Part shown: positions 1 through 6,161 of the stretch, piece by piece | Layout of the letters: every line of letters begins with the position of its first letter | Numbering within the stretch: the first letter of the stretch is position 1 | Source: UBA349 sp964444115 | Lineage (GTDB): Archaea; Methanobacteriota; Methanobacteria; Methanobacteriales; Methanobacteriaceae | NCBI GenBank assembly: GCA_964444115.1 | Contig: CAYUFT010000080.1 | Location: 1-9,833, forward strand | Length of the DNA stretch: 9,833 nt | Reading direction: 5' to 3' | Translations under genes and position numbers: made by a program | Notes under the pieces: generated by a model | What the model was told of the DNA's origin: nothing | What the model saw: only the letters and a program-made list of their open reading frames with translations | The model's database searches: none

Positions 1-48
1 GCTATGATTGGTGGTTATGCCATAGAAATTATTATAAATGGTGATTAA
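1..48 (+). CDS. C-terminal end of an upstream gene (partial, unidentified)
   Basis: Frame 1 is open from the first base and ends at TAA (46-48), giving a tail that reads AMIGGYAIEIIINGD. A T-rich tract that looks like an archaeal terminator begins 10 bases after the stop, which fits the end of a plus-strand gene. Fifteen codons are too few to identify the protein; the tail is hydrophobic but no family can be named. It could also be a chance open frame. Confidence 0.4.
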   Translation, partial: AMIGGYAIEIIINGD

Positions 49-58
49 GGCCACATTA

Positions 59-71
59 TTTTTTTATTTTT
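59..71 (+). terminator. T-rich terminator after the upstream gene
   Basis: Seven T, one A, then five T directly after the putative stop at 46-48, with no hairpin needed. Oligo-T tracts are the usual intrinsic termination signal in archaea. It would separate the upstream gene from the SOD gene. Confidence 0.4.
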
Positions 72-91
72 AATTAAATGGTTTTAATTAA
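68..91 (+). repeat. 10-bp direct repeat upstream of the SOD gene
   Basis: TTTTAATTAA occurs at 68-77 and again at 82-91, a 14-bp period; each copy contains the palindrome TTAATTAA. It lies about 90 bp before the SOD start. In DNA this AT-rich it may be chance, and no clear TATA box follows at the expected distance. Confidence 0.3.
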
Positions 92-182
92 TAACTCAAC
101 AGATTAAAGGTCAATCGTTTCAGAACTCAATAAAATAGATTAAATTAGCTCTAATAAATAATAAAGAGTTTGAGGTGTTAAA

Positions 183-803
183 ATGGAAAAAAAGTTTTAC
201 CAACTTCCTGAGCTTTCTTATGGATATAAAGATTTAGAACCTTATATCTCTGAAGAACAATTATCTATTCATCATAAAAAGCATCACCAAGCCTATGTGG
301 ATGGAGCAAATGCATTATTAAAGAAATTTGATGAAGCTCGAGGAAAAGGTGAAGATTTTGATATAAAAGCAGTTGCCAAGGAACTGTCATTTCATGTGGG
401 AGGTTTTGTACTTCATAGATTATTCTGGGGGAATTTAGGCCCTGCAGATAAGTTTGGAGGAGAACCAGGGGGTATACTGGCCAAATATATTGAAAAAGAT
501 TTTGGAAGTTTTGAAAGGTTTAAAAAAGAATTTTCTCAAGCAGCAATTGGAGCAGAAGGATCTGGATGGGCAGCATTAACTCTTTGTCGTAGGACTGACC
601 GTCTTTTTATCATGCAAATTGAAAAACACAATGTTAATGTTATTCCAAACTTCAGAATACTAATGGTTCTGGATGTGTGGGAACATGCCTACTACCTGGA
701 CTATAAAAATGTCCGGCCGGACTTTGTAGCTGCTTTCTGGAATATTGTTAACTGGGAAGAAGTCAATAAAAGAACCGAAACCTGGCTGAATTCTCCTTTG
801 TAA
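183..803 (+). CDS. Superoxide dismutase, Fe/Mn family
   Basis: Converts superoxide to peroxide and oxygen in the cytoplasm; there is no signal peptide. The 206 residues are the usual length. The N-terminal helical domain carries HHKKHHQAYV (31-39 region) and HRLFWGNL (78-85); the C-terminal alpha/beta domain carries DVWEHAYYLDYKN (164-176). The four expected metal ligands are all present: His30, His78, Asp164 and His168. The start is secure: GAGGTG at 172-177 sits five bases before ATG. The gene is followed by a T-rich terminator, so it is probably monocistronic. The metal is uncertain. The Gly73-Gly74 pair resembles Mn enzymes, while a His (His149) appears to replace the outer-sphere Gln, as in several archaeal enzymes. 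By family knowledge the Methanothermobacter enzyme uses iron. The family call is firm; sodA versus sodB is not, so no symbol is given. Confidence 0.96.
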   Translation: MEKKFYQLPELSYGYKDLEPYISEEQLSIHHKKHHQAYVDGANALLKKFDEARGKGEDFDIKAVAKELSFHVGGFVLHRLFWGNLGPADKFGGEPGGILAKYIEKDFGSFERFKKEFSQAAIGAEGSGWAALTLCRRTDRLFIMQIEKHNVNVIPNFRILMVLDVWEHAYYLDYKNVRPDFVAAFWNIVNWEEVNKRTETWLNSPL

Positions 804-836
804 TTCCTTAATTCTTTAATTTATTTTTAAAAATGT

Positions 837-876
837 TTTATTTATTTATTTATTTTAGTTATTTTTTAGCTTTTTT
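837..876 (+). terminator. T-rich terminator with TTTA repeats after SOD
   Basis: Four TTTA units (837-852) are followed by two runs of six T (862-867 and 871-876), shortly after the SOD stop codon. This is the oligo-T form of archaeal intrinsic terminator, without an obvious stem. Confidence 0.5.
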
Positions 877-968
877 CGATTAGTCAGCTATAAGTTAATG
901 ATTTTTGTTTTGATTTTATTATAAGAAACGTTTTAATAGTTATTTGCACCTAAACATTATTTATTGTT

Positions 969-982
969 AACATAATTATGTT
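969..982. promoter_or_regulatory. Candidate operator 1 (perfect 14-bp palindrome)
   Basis: AACATAATTATGTT is identical to its reverse complement. The same arms recur at 1039-1052, centre to centre 70 bp away, just before the ligase TATA box. Dyad symmetry fits a dimeric winged-helix regulator; the protein that would bind is unknown. Confidence 0.4.
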
Positions 983-1038
983 GTTTATTTGTAAAATTAA
1001 GTTATTCATTTAAATAATCTTTAAAATCAAATTTAATT

Positions 1039-1052
1039 AACATAAAAATGTT
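1039..1052. promoter_or_regulatory. Candidate operator 2 (inverted repeat, same motif)
   Basis: AACAT-AAAA-ATGTT repeats the arms of the palindrome at 969-982; over 16 bases (starting TTAACATAA) the two copies differ at two central positions only. It ends eight bases before the TATA-like box at 1060, where an archaeal regulator could affect TBP/TFB loading. Confidence 0.45.
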
Positions 1053-1059
1053 ATTGTTG

Positions 1060-1067
1060 TTATATAA
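1060..1067 (+). promoter_or_regulatory. TATA-like box of the ligase gene
   Basis: TTATATAA is the best TATA match before the ligase gene. It predicts a transcript start near 1090, so the leader would be about 25 nt to the ATG at 1115 or about 90 nt to the preferred ATG at 1178. A second candidate, ATTATATA at 1079-1086, lies 20 bp downstream. The upstream BRE position is not purine-rich, so the call is moderate. Confidence 0.45.
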
Positions 1068-1177
1068 AGTATATTTGGATTATATAGATAATATTAGTCG
1101 ATTAAAGTAGTTACATGATTAATAGTTACTTGGTTAGTGATCCAGCTATATATTCAATTCAAGCAGGACTTGATAAA

Positions 1178-2479
1178 ATGGTTTGGAATGAAAATGCAGA
1201 ATGCATGTCTAGAGATGACTTAAATGAGTTACAATTGAAAAAATTGCAGGATGTTGTTAAAAAAGCTTATGAGAATGTTCCTTATTATAATAAAAAATTC
1301 CAAAATATGGGTATTTTTCCAGAAGATATTCAATCTTTGGAAGATATTCAAAAGCTTCCTTTCACCACTAAAGATGATTTAAGGCAAGTTTATCCCTTTG
1401 GAATGTTTGCCGTACCTAACAAAGATATTATTGAAGTCCATACCTCTTCAGGAACTACTGGAAAACCGGTTGTATCTGGATACACCAGAGAAGACCTGGA
1501 TTTATGGGGTGAAGTTATGGCCCGGGGATTGACCATGATGGGAATTAATGATGAGGATATTATTCAAAATACTCATGGTTACGGCCTATTTACTGGTGGA
1601 TTCGGTGTTCATTATGGTGCACAGAAAATTGGGGCCACAGTTATTCCTATTTCTACCGGACAAACCAGAAGACAAATTGAAATCATGACTGATTTTGGAA
1701 CCACAGTAATGATTTTCACACCTTCTTATGGCCTTTATCTTTCAGAAGTTGCTGAGGAAGAAGGTTTTGATCCTGAAAATTCTTCTCTAAAGGCCATAGG
1801 TTTCGGAGCTGAAATGTGGACCAATGAAATGAGAAAGGAAATCGAAAAAAGATTTGGCGCGCCAGCATTTAATATATATGGTCTTACCGAAATAATGGGT
1901 CCTGGAGTGGCCATTGAGTGCAATCAACAGAATGGATTACATGTTTTTGAGGATCATTTCTATCCAGAGATTATAGATCCTAATACTTCTAAAAATTTGG
2001 ATGCTGGAAATGCTGGTGAACTCGTTTTAACAACTTTGAGCCGAATTGGGATGCCGGTTATTCGTTTTATAACTAAAGATATAACTTCACTTAGATATGG
2101 TAAATGTGATTGTGGTCGAAGCTTAGTTAAAATGGATAGAATAACTGGTCGCTCTGATGATATGTTAAAGGTTAAAGGTGTGGCGATTTTCCCATCTCAA
2201 ATTGAAAAGGCCCTTTTAAAAATTGATGGAGTTGAACCACACTATCAAATTATTGTTACCAGGCCTCACAACCTTGATGAAATGGAAGTTAAGGTTGAAA
2301 CTTCTGAAAGCCTGTTCTCAGATGAAATAAAAGAAATGGTGGCCATAAAGGAAAAAATTGGTAATTTTATAGAAAATGAGATTGGGATACGTGTTAATGT
2401 TACTCTAGTGGAACCTAAAAGTTTACCTCGCAGCGAAGGTAAAGCAGTTCGAGTTATTGACAAGCGAAACATGTACTAA
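1178..2479 (+). CDS. PaaK-type AMP-forming ligase (phenylacetate-CoA ligase / coenzyme F390 synthetase-like)
   Basis: An ANL-superfamily adenylating enzyme: it activates a substrate with ATP and, in true PaaK enzymes, transfers it to CoA. In methanogens a subset makes coenzyme F390 by adenylylating F420. Numbered from this start, the P-loop HTSSGTTGKP is at about 88-97, FGAEMW at 209-214, NIYGLTEIMG at 232-241, a C-x-CGR motif at 310-314, the hinge region GRSDDMLKVKG at 324-334, and the catalytic-type Lys in SEGKAVRVID at about 422. All are intact, so it should be active. The start at 1178 gives 433 residues, the common family length, and begins MVWNENAECM like relatives; AGGACTTGAT just upstream resembles the Shine-Dalgarno consensus. 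An in-frame ATG at 1115 would add 21 residues but has no ribosome binding site. The following tandem-ACT gene is a common partner of this family. Substrate cannot be decided from sequence. Confidence 0.9.
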   Translation: MVWNENAECMSRDDLNELQLKKLQDVVKKAYENVPYYNKKFQNMGIFPEDIQSLEDIQKLPFTTKDDLRQVYPFGMFAVPNKDIIEVHTSSGTTGKPVVSGYTREDLDLWGEVMARGLTMMGINDEDIIQNTHGYGLFTGGFGVHYGAQKIGATVIPISTGQTRRQIEIMTDFGTTVMIFTPSYGLYLSEVAEEEGFDPENSSLKAIGFGAEMWTNEMRKEIEKRFGAPAFNIYGLTEIMGPGVAIECNQQNGLHVFEDHFYPEIIDPNTSKNLDAGNAGELVLTTLSRIGMPVIRFITKDITSLRYGKCDCGRSLVKMDRITGRSDDMLKVKGVAIFPSQIEKALLKIDGVEPHYQIIVTRPHNLDEMEVKVETSESLFSDEIKEMVAIKEKIGNFIENEIGIRVNVTLVEPKSLPRSEGKAVRVIDKRNMY

Positions 2480-2560
2480 TTCAATAAATTTGTATTTAAT
2501 TGTGGCTGCTTGACATTAGAATCATATTAATTAATTTGTAGATAATTGATTAGGATTCCC

Positions 2561-2588
2561 ATTTAATATCATAACAATTTAATATCAT
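2561..2588 (+). repeat. 12-bp direct repeat upstream of the ACT gene
   Basis: ATTTAATATCAT occurs exactly at 2561-2572 and 2577-2588, a 16-bp period. It lies 20 bp before a TATA-like sequence (2610-2620) and about 80 bp before the ACT start, so it could be a tandem regulatory site. AT-rich composition makes chance repeats more likely. Confidence 0.35.
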
Positions 2589-2609
2589 TGGAATATTTCT
2601 GAATAATTA

Positions 2610-2620
2610 AAATATTTTAT
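2610..2620 (+). promoter_or_regulatory. Possible TATA box for the ACT gene
   Basis: AAATATTTTAT is within a 12-bp palindrome (TAAAATATTTTA, 2608-2619). It would start transcription near 2640-2645, leaving about 25 nt before the ATG at 2667. This agrees with the shorter start and disagrees with a start at 2619. No strong terminator is seen after the ligase, so read-through is also possible. Confidence 0.3.
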
Positions 2621-2651
2621 GGGATTATTCAAATTATTGGAAATTTGGACT

Positions 2652-2658
2652 AAGGGGA
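2652..2658 (+). promoter_or_regulatory. Ribosome binding site that sets the ACT gene start
   Basis: AAGGGGA lies eight bases before ATG 2667. The upstream in-frame ATG at 2619 has no purine-rich site before it. Confidence 0.55.
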
Positions 2659-2666
2659 TAAAAAAA

Positions 2667-3098
2667 ATGAAAATAAAACAACTATCTATTTTCTTAGAAA
2701 ATAAAAAAGGACGACTTTGGACCGCTTTAAATACTTTGGCCGATGGTGGAATAAATATAAGGGCATTATCTATAGCTGACACTTCAGATTTTGGTATTTT
2801 ACGCCTTATAGTCCCTGAACCTGAAAAAGCTAAGAAATTACTCGAGGAAAATAATTTTATAGTGAAAATGAAGGAAGTTGTTGCTGTTGAGTTATCTGAT
2901 CAGCCAGGTGGCCTAGCATCTGTATTGAAAATGTTAAATGATTCAGATATTAATTTAGAATATCTTTATGCATTTGTTCATGAAAAAAAGGATAAAGCCA
3001 TATTGCTTCTAAGTACTGATGATTTGAATATTTTAATGGAAGTATTAAATGATGGTGGGGCTACTTTAGTACCTCCAGAAGAAGTTTACGACCTTTAA
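2667..3098 (+). CDS. Tandem ACT-domain protein
   Basis: A small cytoplasmic protein made of two ACT domains, roughly residues 1-70 and 71-143; ACT domains bind amino acids or related small ligands and regulate enzymes or transcription. Domain 1 shows ENKKGRLWTAL then GINIRALSIADTSDFGILRL; domain 2 shows DQPGGLASVLKML then INLEYLYAFV, both the typical beta-alpha-beta glycine turn. The 143-residue length from ATG 2667 is what I expect for this family, and the 16 extra residues from an ATG at 2619 look non-conserved. It follows the PaaK-type ligase on the same strand with a 187-bp gap. Such ligase/ACT pairs are common in archaea, often near indolepyruvate ferredoxin oxidoreductase genes, suggesting it senses an aromatic amino acid or aryl acid. 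That role is inference; no catalytic domain is present. Confidence 0.9.
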   Translation: MKIKQLSIFLENKKGRLWTALNTLADGGINIRALSIADTSDFGILRLIVPEPEKAKKLLEENNFIVKMKEVVAVELSDQPGGLASVLKMLNDSDINLEYLYAFVHEKKDKAILLLSTDDLNILMEVLNDGGATLVPPEEVYDL

Positions 3099-3106
3099 AT
3101 AACTCA

Positions 3107-3120
3107 TTTTTTTTTTATTT
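3107..3120 (+). terminator. Oligo-T terminator after the ACT gene
   Basis: Ten consecutive T (3107-3116), then A and three more T, starting eight bases after the ACT stop codon. It ends the plus-strand cluster in the convergent gap. Confidence 0.65.
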
Positions 3121-3232
3121 AAAATTTTAATTGCCGTACTTAATTTATTTAGTTCTTTTTGAGAAAAAATTTATTTAATTTATATATAAAATTATTATAT
3201 TACTTAAATACTAAAAAAGATATAAAAGATTT

Positions 3233-3247
3233 ATTTTTAAAATAAAA
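3233..3247 (-). terminator. T-rich terminator after the winged-helix regulator
   Basis: Read on the minus strand, TTATTTTTATTTTAA follows within a few bases of the regulator's TGA (3254-3252). A second short T run lies further on at about 3212-3218. It faces the plus-strand terminator at 3107-3120. Confidence 0.45.
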
Positions 3248-3251
3248 ATAA

Positions 3252-4040
3252 TCAAGTTTTAGTAACATCTTCTAAAGTGTAATGTATTCCTTCTTCATCT
3301 AATCTACGGGTTATACTATTTTTCATTTTACCTACTGCAAATACAAGAATATCAAGGCCTCTTTTTGCTGCGGCAACTGTTGATTGTGGAGTTGCAAATT
3401 CAAAATCAATATTTATTTCTAATTTATCAACAACTGCTCTGGAAACAGTTCCCATTATTCCAACCCGATCAAAACCTTTTTTATAGATTTCAAAGACCTT
3501 ATCCAAATCTGTTTCTTTGGAACCACCTTGATTTATGGTTGGTAGGACTAATATAACTACATTGCCTGTTTTTAATTCAATAGTACCACCCAAACCTATT
3601 AAAGCAACATCTTCCCCAGCTAAACTATCGTTTAAGACTTCTGCATGTGCTGGAGCTTTGTTTTTTGAAGCATACAGAGTTCCATTTTTCATAAAAAGTC
3701 CTACTTCCTCTCCGGATTTAAGATTTTCCTCAGAAATAGCTGGCCAGATAGATTTATAGCTATTCATTGTATCTAACACTTCTTCAGAATATTTTCTAAG
3801 GGCCAGGGCTTCTTTTTTTATTCTATCAATCCCTTTTTTGGTTATTTTATATCTGAAGCGACCTCCACCAGATTCAACATAACCATCTTCTACTAGGCTT
3901 TTTATGTTTTCTGAAACAGCTTGAATAGTTATCCCAAGTTTATTAGCGATATCCTTTTGTCTTAAGTGAGGTTCATTTCTAGCAATTTCGCCAAGTATCT
4001 GAAAACGTGTTAATTCCCCTTTATTTTTGAAAACTTTCAT
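3252..4040 (-). CDS. Winged-helix transcriptional regulator with an unassigned C-terminal domain
   Basis: A probable DNA-binding regulator of 262 residues. Residues about 8-75 form a winged helix: the helix-turn-helix is at 26-50 (LRQKDIANKLGITIQAVSEN) and the wing at SGGGRFRYKITKKG (57-70). A helical linker follows to about 100. The C-terminal part (about 110-262) has a glycine-rich strand segment, LIGLGGTIELKTGNVVILVLP (148-167 region), and an alpha/beta segment with VGIMGTVSRAVVDKLEI and TPQSTVAAAKRGLDILVFAVG; it may bind a ligand, but I cannot name the domain. I know similar proteins only as conserved regulators of methanogens. ATG 4040 is preceded by GAAAGGGG at a five-base spacing; the alternative TTG five codons upstream lies inside that site. 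It is the last gene of the minus-strand series and converges on the ACT gene. Its targets are unknown. Confidence 0.85.
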   Translation of the reverse strand: MKVFKNKGELTRFQILGEIARNEPHLRQKDIANKLGITIQAVSENIKSLVEDGYVESGGGRFRYKITKKGIDRIKKEALALRKYSEEVLDTMNSYKSIWPAISEENLKSGEEVGLFMKNGTLYASKNKAPAHAEVLNDSLAGEDVALIGLGGTIELKTGNVVILVLPTINQGGSKETDLDKVFEIYKKGFDRVGIMGTVSRAVVDKLEINIDFEFATPQSTVAAAKRGLDILVFAVGKMKNSITRRLDEEGIHYTLEDVTKT

Positions 4041-4045
4041 TTTAA

Positions 4046-4053
4046 CCCCTTTC
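4046..4053 (-). promoter_or_regulatory. Ribosome binding site that sets the regulator start
   Basis: GAAAGGGG on the minus strand, five bases before ATG 4040. A TTG at 4055 in the same frame would overlap this site and is therefore unlikely to be used. Confidence 0.55.
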
Positions 4054-4094
4054 AACTTTTAAAACATTCTGGATTATTGATTAATACAATTAGG

Positions 4095-4105
4095 ATTATA
4101 ATAAA
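4095..4105 (-). promoter_or_regulatory. Possible TATA box of the regulator gene
   Basis: TTTATTATAAT on the minus strand predicts a transcript start near 4073 and a leader of about 30 nt before ATG 4040. It would give the regulator its own promoter in the 115-bp gap after the RecJ-like gene. Confidence 0.3.
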
Positions 4106-4155
4106 CTGATTTGATTTCCTATTAAATAAGATTATTTAACTTAATTTTTTAATAA

Positions 4156-5568
4156 TTACATTTTATTATTTAAATAACTATTAAAAACATTTAAGAATTT
4201 TTCTTTACTATTTGGGGGTATATATGCTCCACATGCCACGGAATGCCCACCCCCACTCCCACCAACTTTTTCAGCCACTTTACGGATTATATGTCCAAAA
4301 TGAATTCCATCATAAGCTAAAAGTCGAGAACATCGAAGGGATACTTTAATACCATTATTTTCATCACTTATTTGAGTAAAACCAATAATGGGTTTTTTCC
4401 AATCTCCATAACTTAAAATCATCCCAGCTATGGTTCCTATGACCTCACTTTTGATACCATTACCTTCAAAATACTGTAAATTTTCCATAGGAACTATCAT
4501 ATCTTCATTTTCAATGAATTCTATTTTTTGGGCCAAATATCTTCTATGTTCTTTAGATAAGATTTCCATTTCATCTATAGCAGTAGTTCGATTCCCTTTT
4601 AATATTTTTAATGCTACATCTGCTCTTTTATTCCTACTGCACGCATTTACTGCTGTAGAAAATTCGCTAGCATCTCTAAGGGGAGTATATTTTTCTTCAT
4701 TTAAAAAATCATAAGATTCAGCAGAAACTAATTTAGGCACGTGCTTAATGTATTTTGCAGGCACTTCCTTCGATAACATTCTTACCAGTTCAGAAAACAA
4801 TTTTCCTTTTTCTTCAGGGGATAAATCACAAAGTGAGCGCTGATTTTTACCATTTTTCTTTTCTATTCCTAATTTATTAAGCAATAAAATTGCTTCTGTT
4901 TTGTTATTAGTGATGGGGAGATTAACATCTCCAAAATAAGATAAAGCTACAAATAATGGTCTAGTTTGTCTACCATAAATTGAAATATCTTTTATAGAAT
5001 CTACATATCCTTCATGAATACTTTCCTGTAGTATCATGCTATTCAAACCTTCTAATTTTCCTGAAAGGCTATTTTGCATGTCTCCTACTCCAGATAGTAC
5101 TCCCATCCAGCTTAAATCTGTATGGCCAAAGGCACGGGCCAATAAATATGACATTCCTCCCCCAGAAATTTCATTTGATCCTTCAATACCATAGAAAAGT
5201 GGATTTATTTCCAGGAATTTTCCCTGAATAGTGGAATTATTAAAATTAGGGCCTCTTAATGAGGGGTGATGGTCTAAAATTAGTATTTTAGATGATGATG
5301 TTGATAATTTTTCGGTTTCCTGGCCAGATCCCAAATCAGAAAATATAGTGAGTTCATTTTCAAGTTTAAGTTCATCAATTTTATCTAAACTAATGAACTC
5401 TACTTCATGTTCTTTATCCATCCGATCAAGCATAGTTGATAGAATTGCACCGGCAGTTATCCCATCACAATCAATATGACTATAAATTTTAATGTCTTCT
5501 GCAGATTCTACCATTTTCTGGGCTTTAGTAAACGCTGTTTTCATGGGCAAGGGCACTTGTGTTTTCAA
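4156..5568 (-). CDS. RecJ-like DHH/DHHA1 single-stranded nucleic acid exonuclease
   Basis: A 470-residue archaeal member of the DHH phosphoesterase superfamily, related to RecJ/GAN-type nucleases; relatives degrade single-stranded DNA or RNA with Mn2+ and some associate with the GINS/CMG replication complex. All catalytic motifs are visible: motif I HIDCDG (31-36), motif II FSDLGSG (Asp78), motif III DHH (99-101) and motif IV GVGDMQN (Asp163). The region EFSTAVNACSRNKRADVAL (302-320) is typical of archaeal RecJ-like proteins, and the DHHA1 domain ends with GGSGGGH (436-442). An active enzyme is expected. The likely start is TTG 5568: AGGAGA lies six bases before it, while the ATG eight codons later has no site. 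Which archaeal paralogue it is (GAN-like exonuclease, RecJ1/2 or other) cannot be decided here. It lies between the SRP19 and regulator genes with gaps of 162 and 115 bp. Confidence 0.9.
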   Translation of the reverse strand: MKTQVPLPMKTAFTKAQKMVESAEDIKIYSHIDCDGITAGAILSTMLDRMDKEHEVEFISLDKIDELKLENELTIFSDLGSGQETEKLSTSSSKILILDHHPSLRGPNFNNSTIQGKFLEINPLFYGIEGSNEISGGGMSYLLARAFGHTDLSWMGVLSGVGDMQNSLSGKLEGLNSMILQESIHEGYVDSIKDISIYGRQTRPLFVALSYFGDVNLPITNNKTEAILLLNKLGIEKKNGKNQRSLCDLSPEEKGKLFSELVRMLSKEVPAKYIKHVPKLVSAESYDFLNEEKYTPLRDASEFSTAVNACSRNKRADVALKILKGNRTTAIDEMEILSKEHRRYLAQKIEFIENEDMIVPMENLQYFEGNGIKSEVIGTIAGMILSYGDWKKPIIGFTQISDENNGIKVSLRCSRLLAYDGIHFGHIIRKVAEKVGGSGGGHSVACGAYIPPNSKEKFLNVFNSYLNNKM

Positions 5569-5574
5569 ATTATT

Positions 5575-5580
5575 TCTCCT
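5575..5580 (-). promoter_or_regulatory. Ribosome binding site supporting a TTG start
   Basis: AGGAGA on the minus strand, six bases before TTG 5568. No comparable site precedes the in-frame GTG at codon 5 or the ATG at codon 9 (5544), so the rare start codon is preferred. Confidence 0.6.
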
Positions 5581-5673
5581 AATTTTTAGTGGATGAATGA
5601 TAATTTTTGAAAAATTAAAAGTTTAGTTAATTTTAAAGTAGGTTCTGTTTTAGAATGCTATATCTTATTATTT

Positions 5674-5681
5674 GATATAAA
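5674..5681 (-). promoter_or_regulatory. Possible TATA box for the RecJ-like gene
   Basis: TTTATATC on the minus strand, about 106 bp before the TTG start; the leader would be about 80 nt. This is a weak call in AT-rich sequence. Confidence 0.25.
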
Positions 5682-5730
5682 GAAATATTATTATAATTCC
5701 ATAAACTTATCATTCAACTGATGATTTGAA

Positions 5731-6009
5731 TTAATTTGATCTGGTACCTTTAATCATATTACTAATTTTTAAAAGAAGGTCTTTTTTTGAGATTTCTTCT
5801 CTTTCTACTACTATCCGACCTGTTGATTCCCACCAAAGGCCAGGATAAGACTTATCATTTTCAGTATCTGGGTTTAAATTCAGTTTTCGCGCAGCTCGAG
5901 AAATTTCACCCAATCTAGGAGATGAAACACCATCTTTTTTGGAAATCTTCCTTCCTTCTTTTTTGGTTCTTGTGGAATCTATATAAACTGGCCAAATAAT
6001 TGTTTTCAT
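5731..6009 (-). CDS. srp19: Signal recognition particle protein SRP19
   Basis: SRP19 binds the tips of helices 6 and 8 of 7S SRP RNA and primes it for SRP54, so secretory and membrane proteins can be targeted to the translocase. The 92-residue length is normal for archaea. The family signatures are clear: IIWPVYIDSTRTKKEGRKI (4-22) with the basic RNA-binding stretch, then SPRLGEISRAARKL (30-43), and YPGLWWESTGRIVVER (55-70). The start is secure: GGAGGA at 6015-6020 is five bases from ATG. It has no obvious functional link to the neighbouring tetrapyrrole and nuclease genes; this is a housekeeping gene set. Confidence 0.95.
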   Translation of the reverse strand: MKTIIWPVYIDSTRTKKEGRKISKKDGVSSPRLGEISRAARKLNLNPDTENDKSYPGLWWESTGRIVVEREEISKKDLLLKISNMIKGTRSN

Positions 6010-6112
6010 ATTTATCCTCCAGAAAATGTGTATTATTATGATTTGATATTAATAAACAATAATATGCTTATTTATTTTTAATATAATTTTTACATTTAAT
6101 TTGTTATAAAGC

Positions 6113-6120
6113 ATTTATAT
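6113..6120 (-). promoter_or_regulatory. Possible TATA box for SRP19
   Basis: ATATAAAT on the minus strand in the gap after hemD, about 105 bp before the SRP19 start. A second candidate, TTTATAAC, lies at about 6101-6109. Neither has a clear BRE. Confidence 0.25.
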
Positions 6121-6161
6121 GTACTTTCATCAGGATTAATCTCTAAAAACTATTAAGTCCA

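Larger units (their letters stand above)
804..1177. other. Long AT-rich intergenic region between SOD and the ligase
   Basis: No convincing gene is seen in either strand of this stretch. It holds the SOD terminator (837-876), two copies of an inverted-repeat motif (969-982 and 1039-1052), TATA-like sequences at 1060-1067 and 1080-1087, and an alternative in-frame ATG for the ligase at 1115. It is the longest non-coding stretch in the window and the one with the clearest regulatory structure. Confidence 0.6.

Noticed and set aside
1115..1177. N-terminal extension of the ligase from ATG 1115
   Set aside because: No ribosome binding site before it, and the extra 21 residues exceed the usual family length; kept only as an alternative start.
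2619..2666. N-terminal extension of the ACT protein from ATG 2619
   Set aside because: The extension overlaps a candidate TATA/start region and lacks a ribosome binding site, while ATG 2667 has AAGGGGA at good spacing.
4430..4714. Plus-strand open frame opposite the RecJ-like gene
   Set aside because: Antisense to a gene with intact catalytic motifs; low-complexity Ser/Phe/Ile-rich translation typical of shadow frames.
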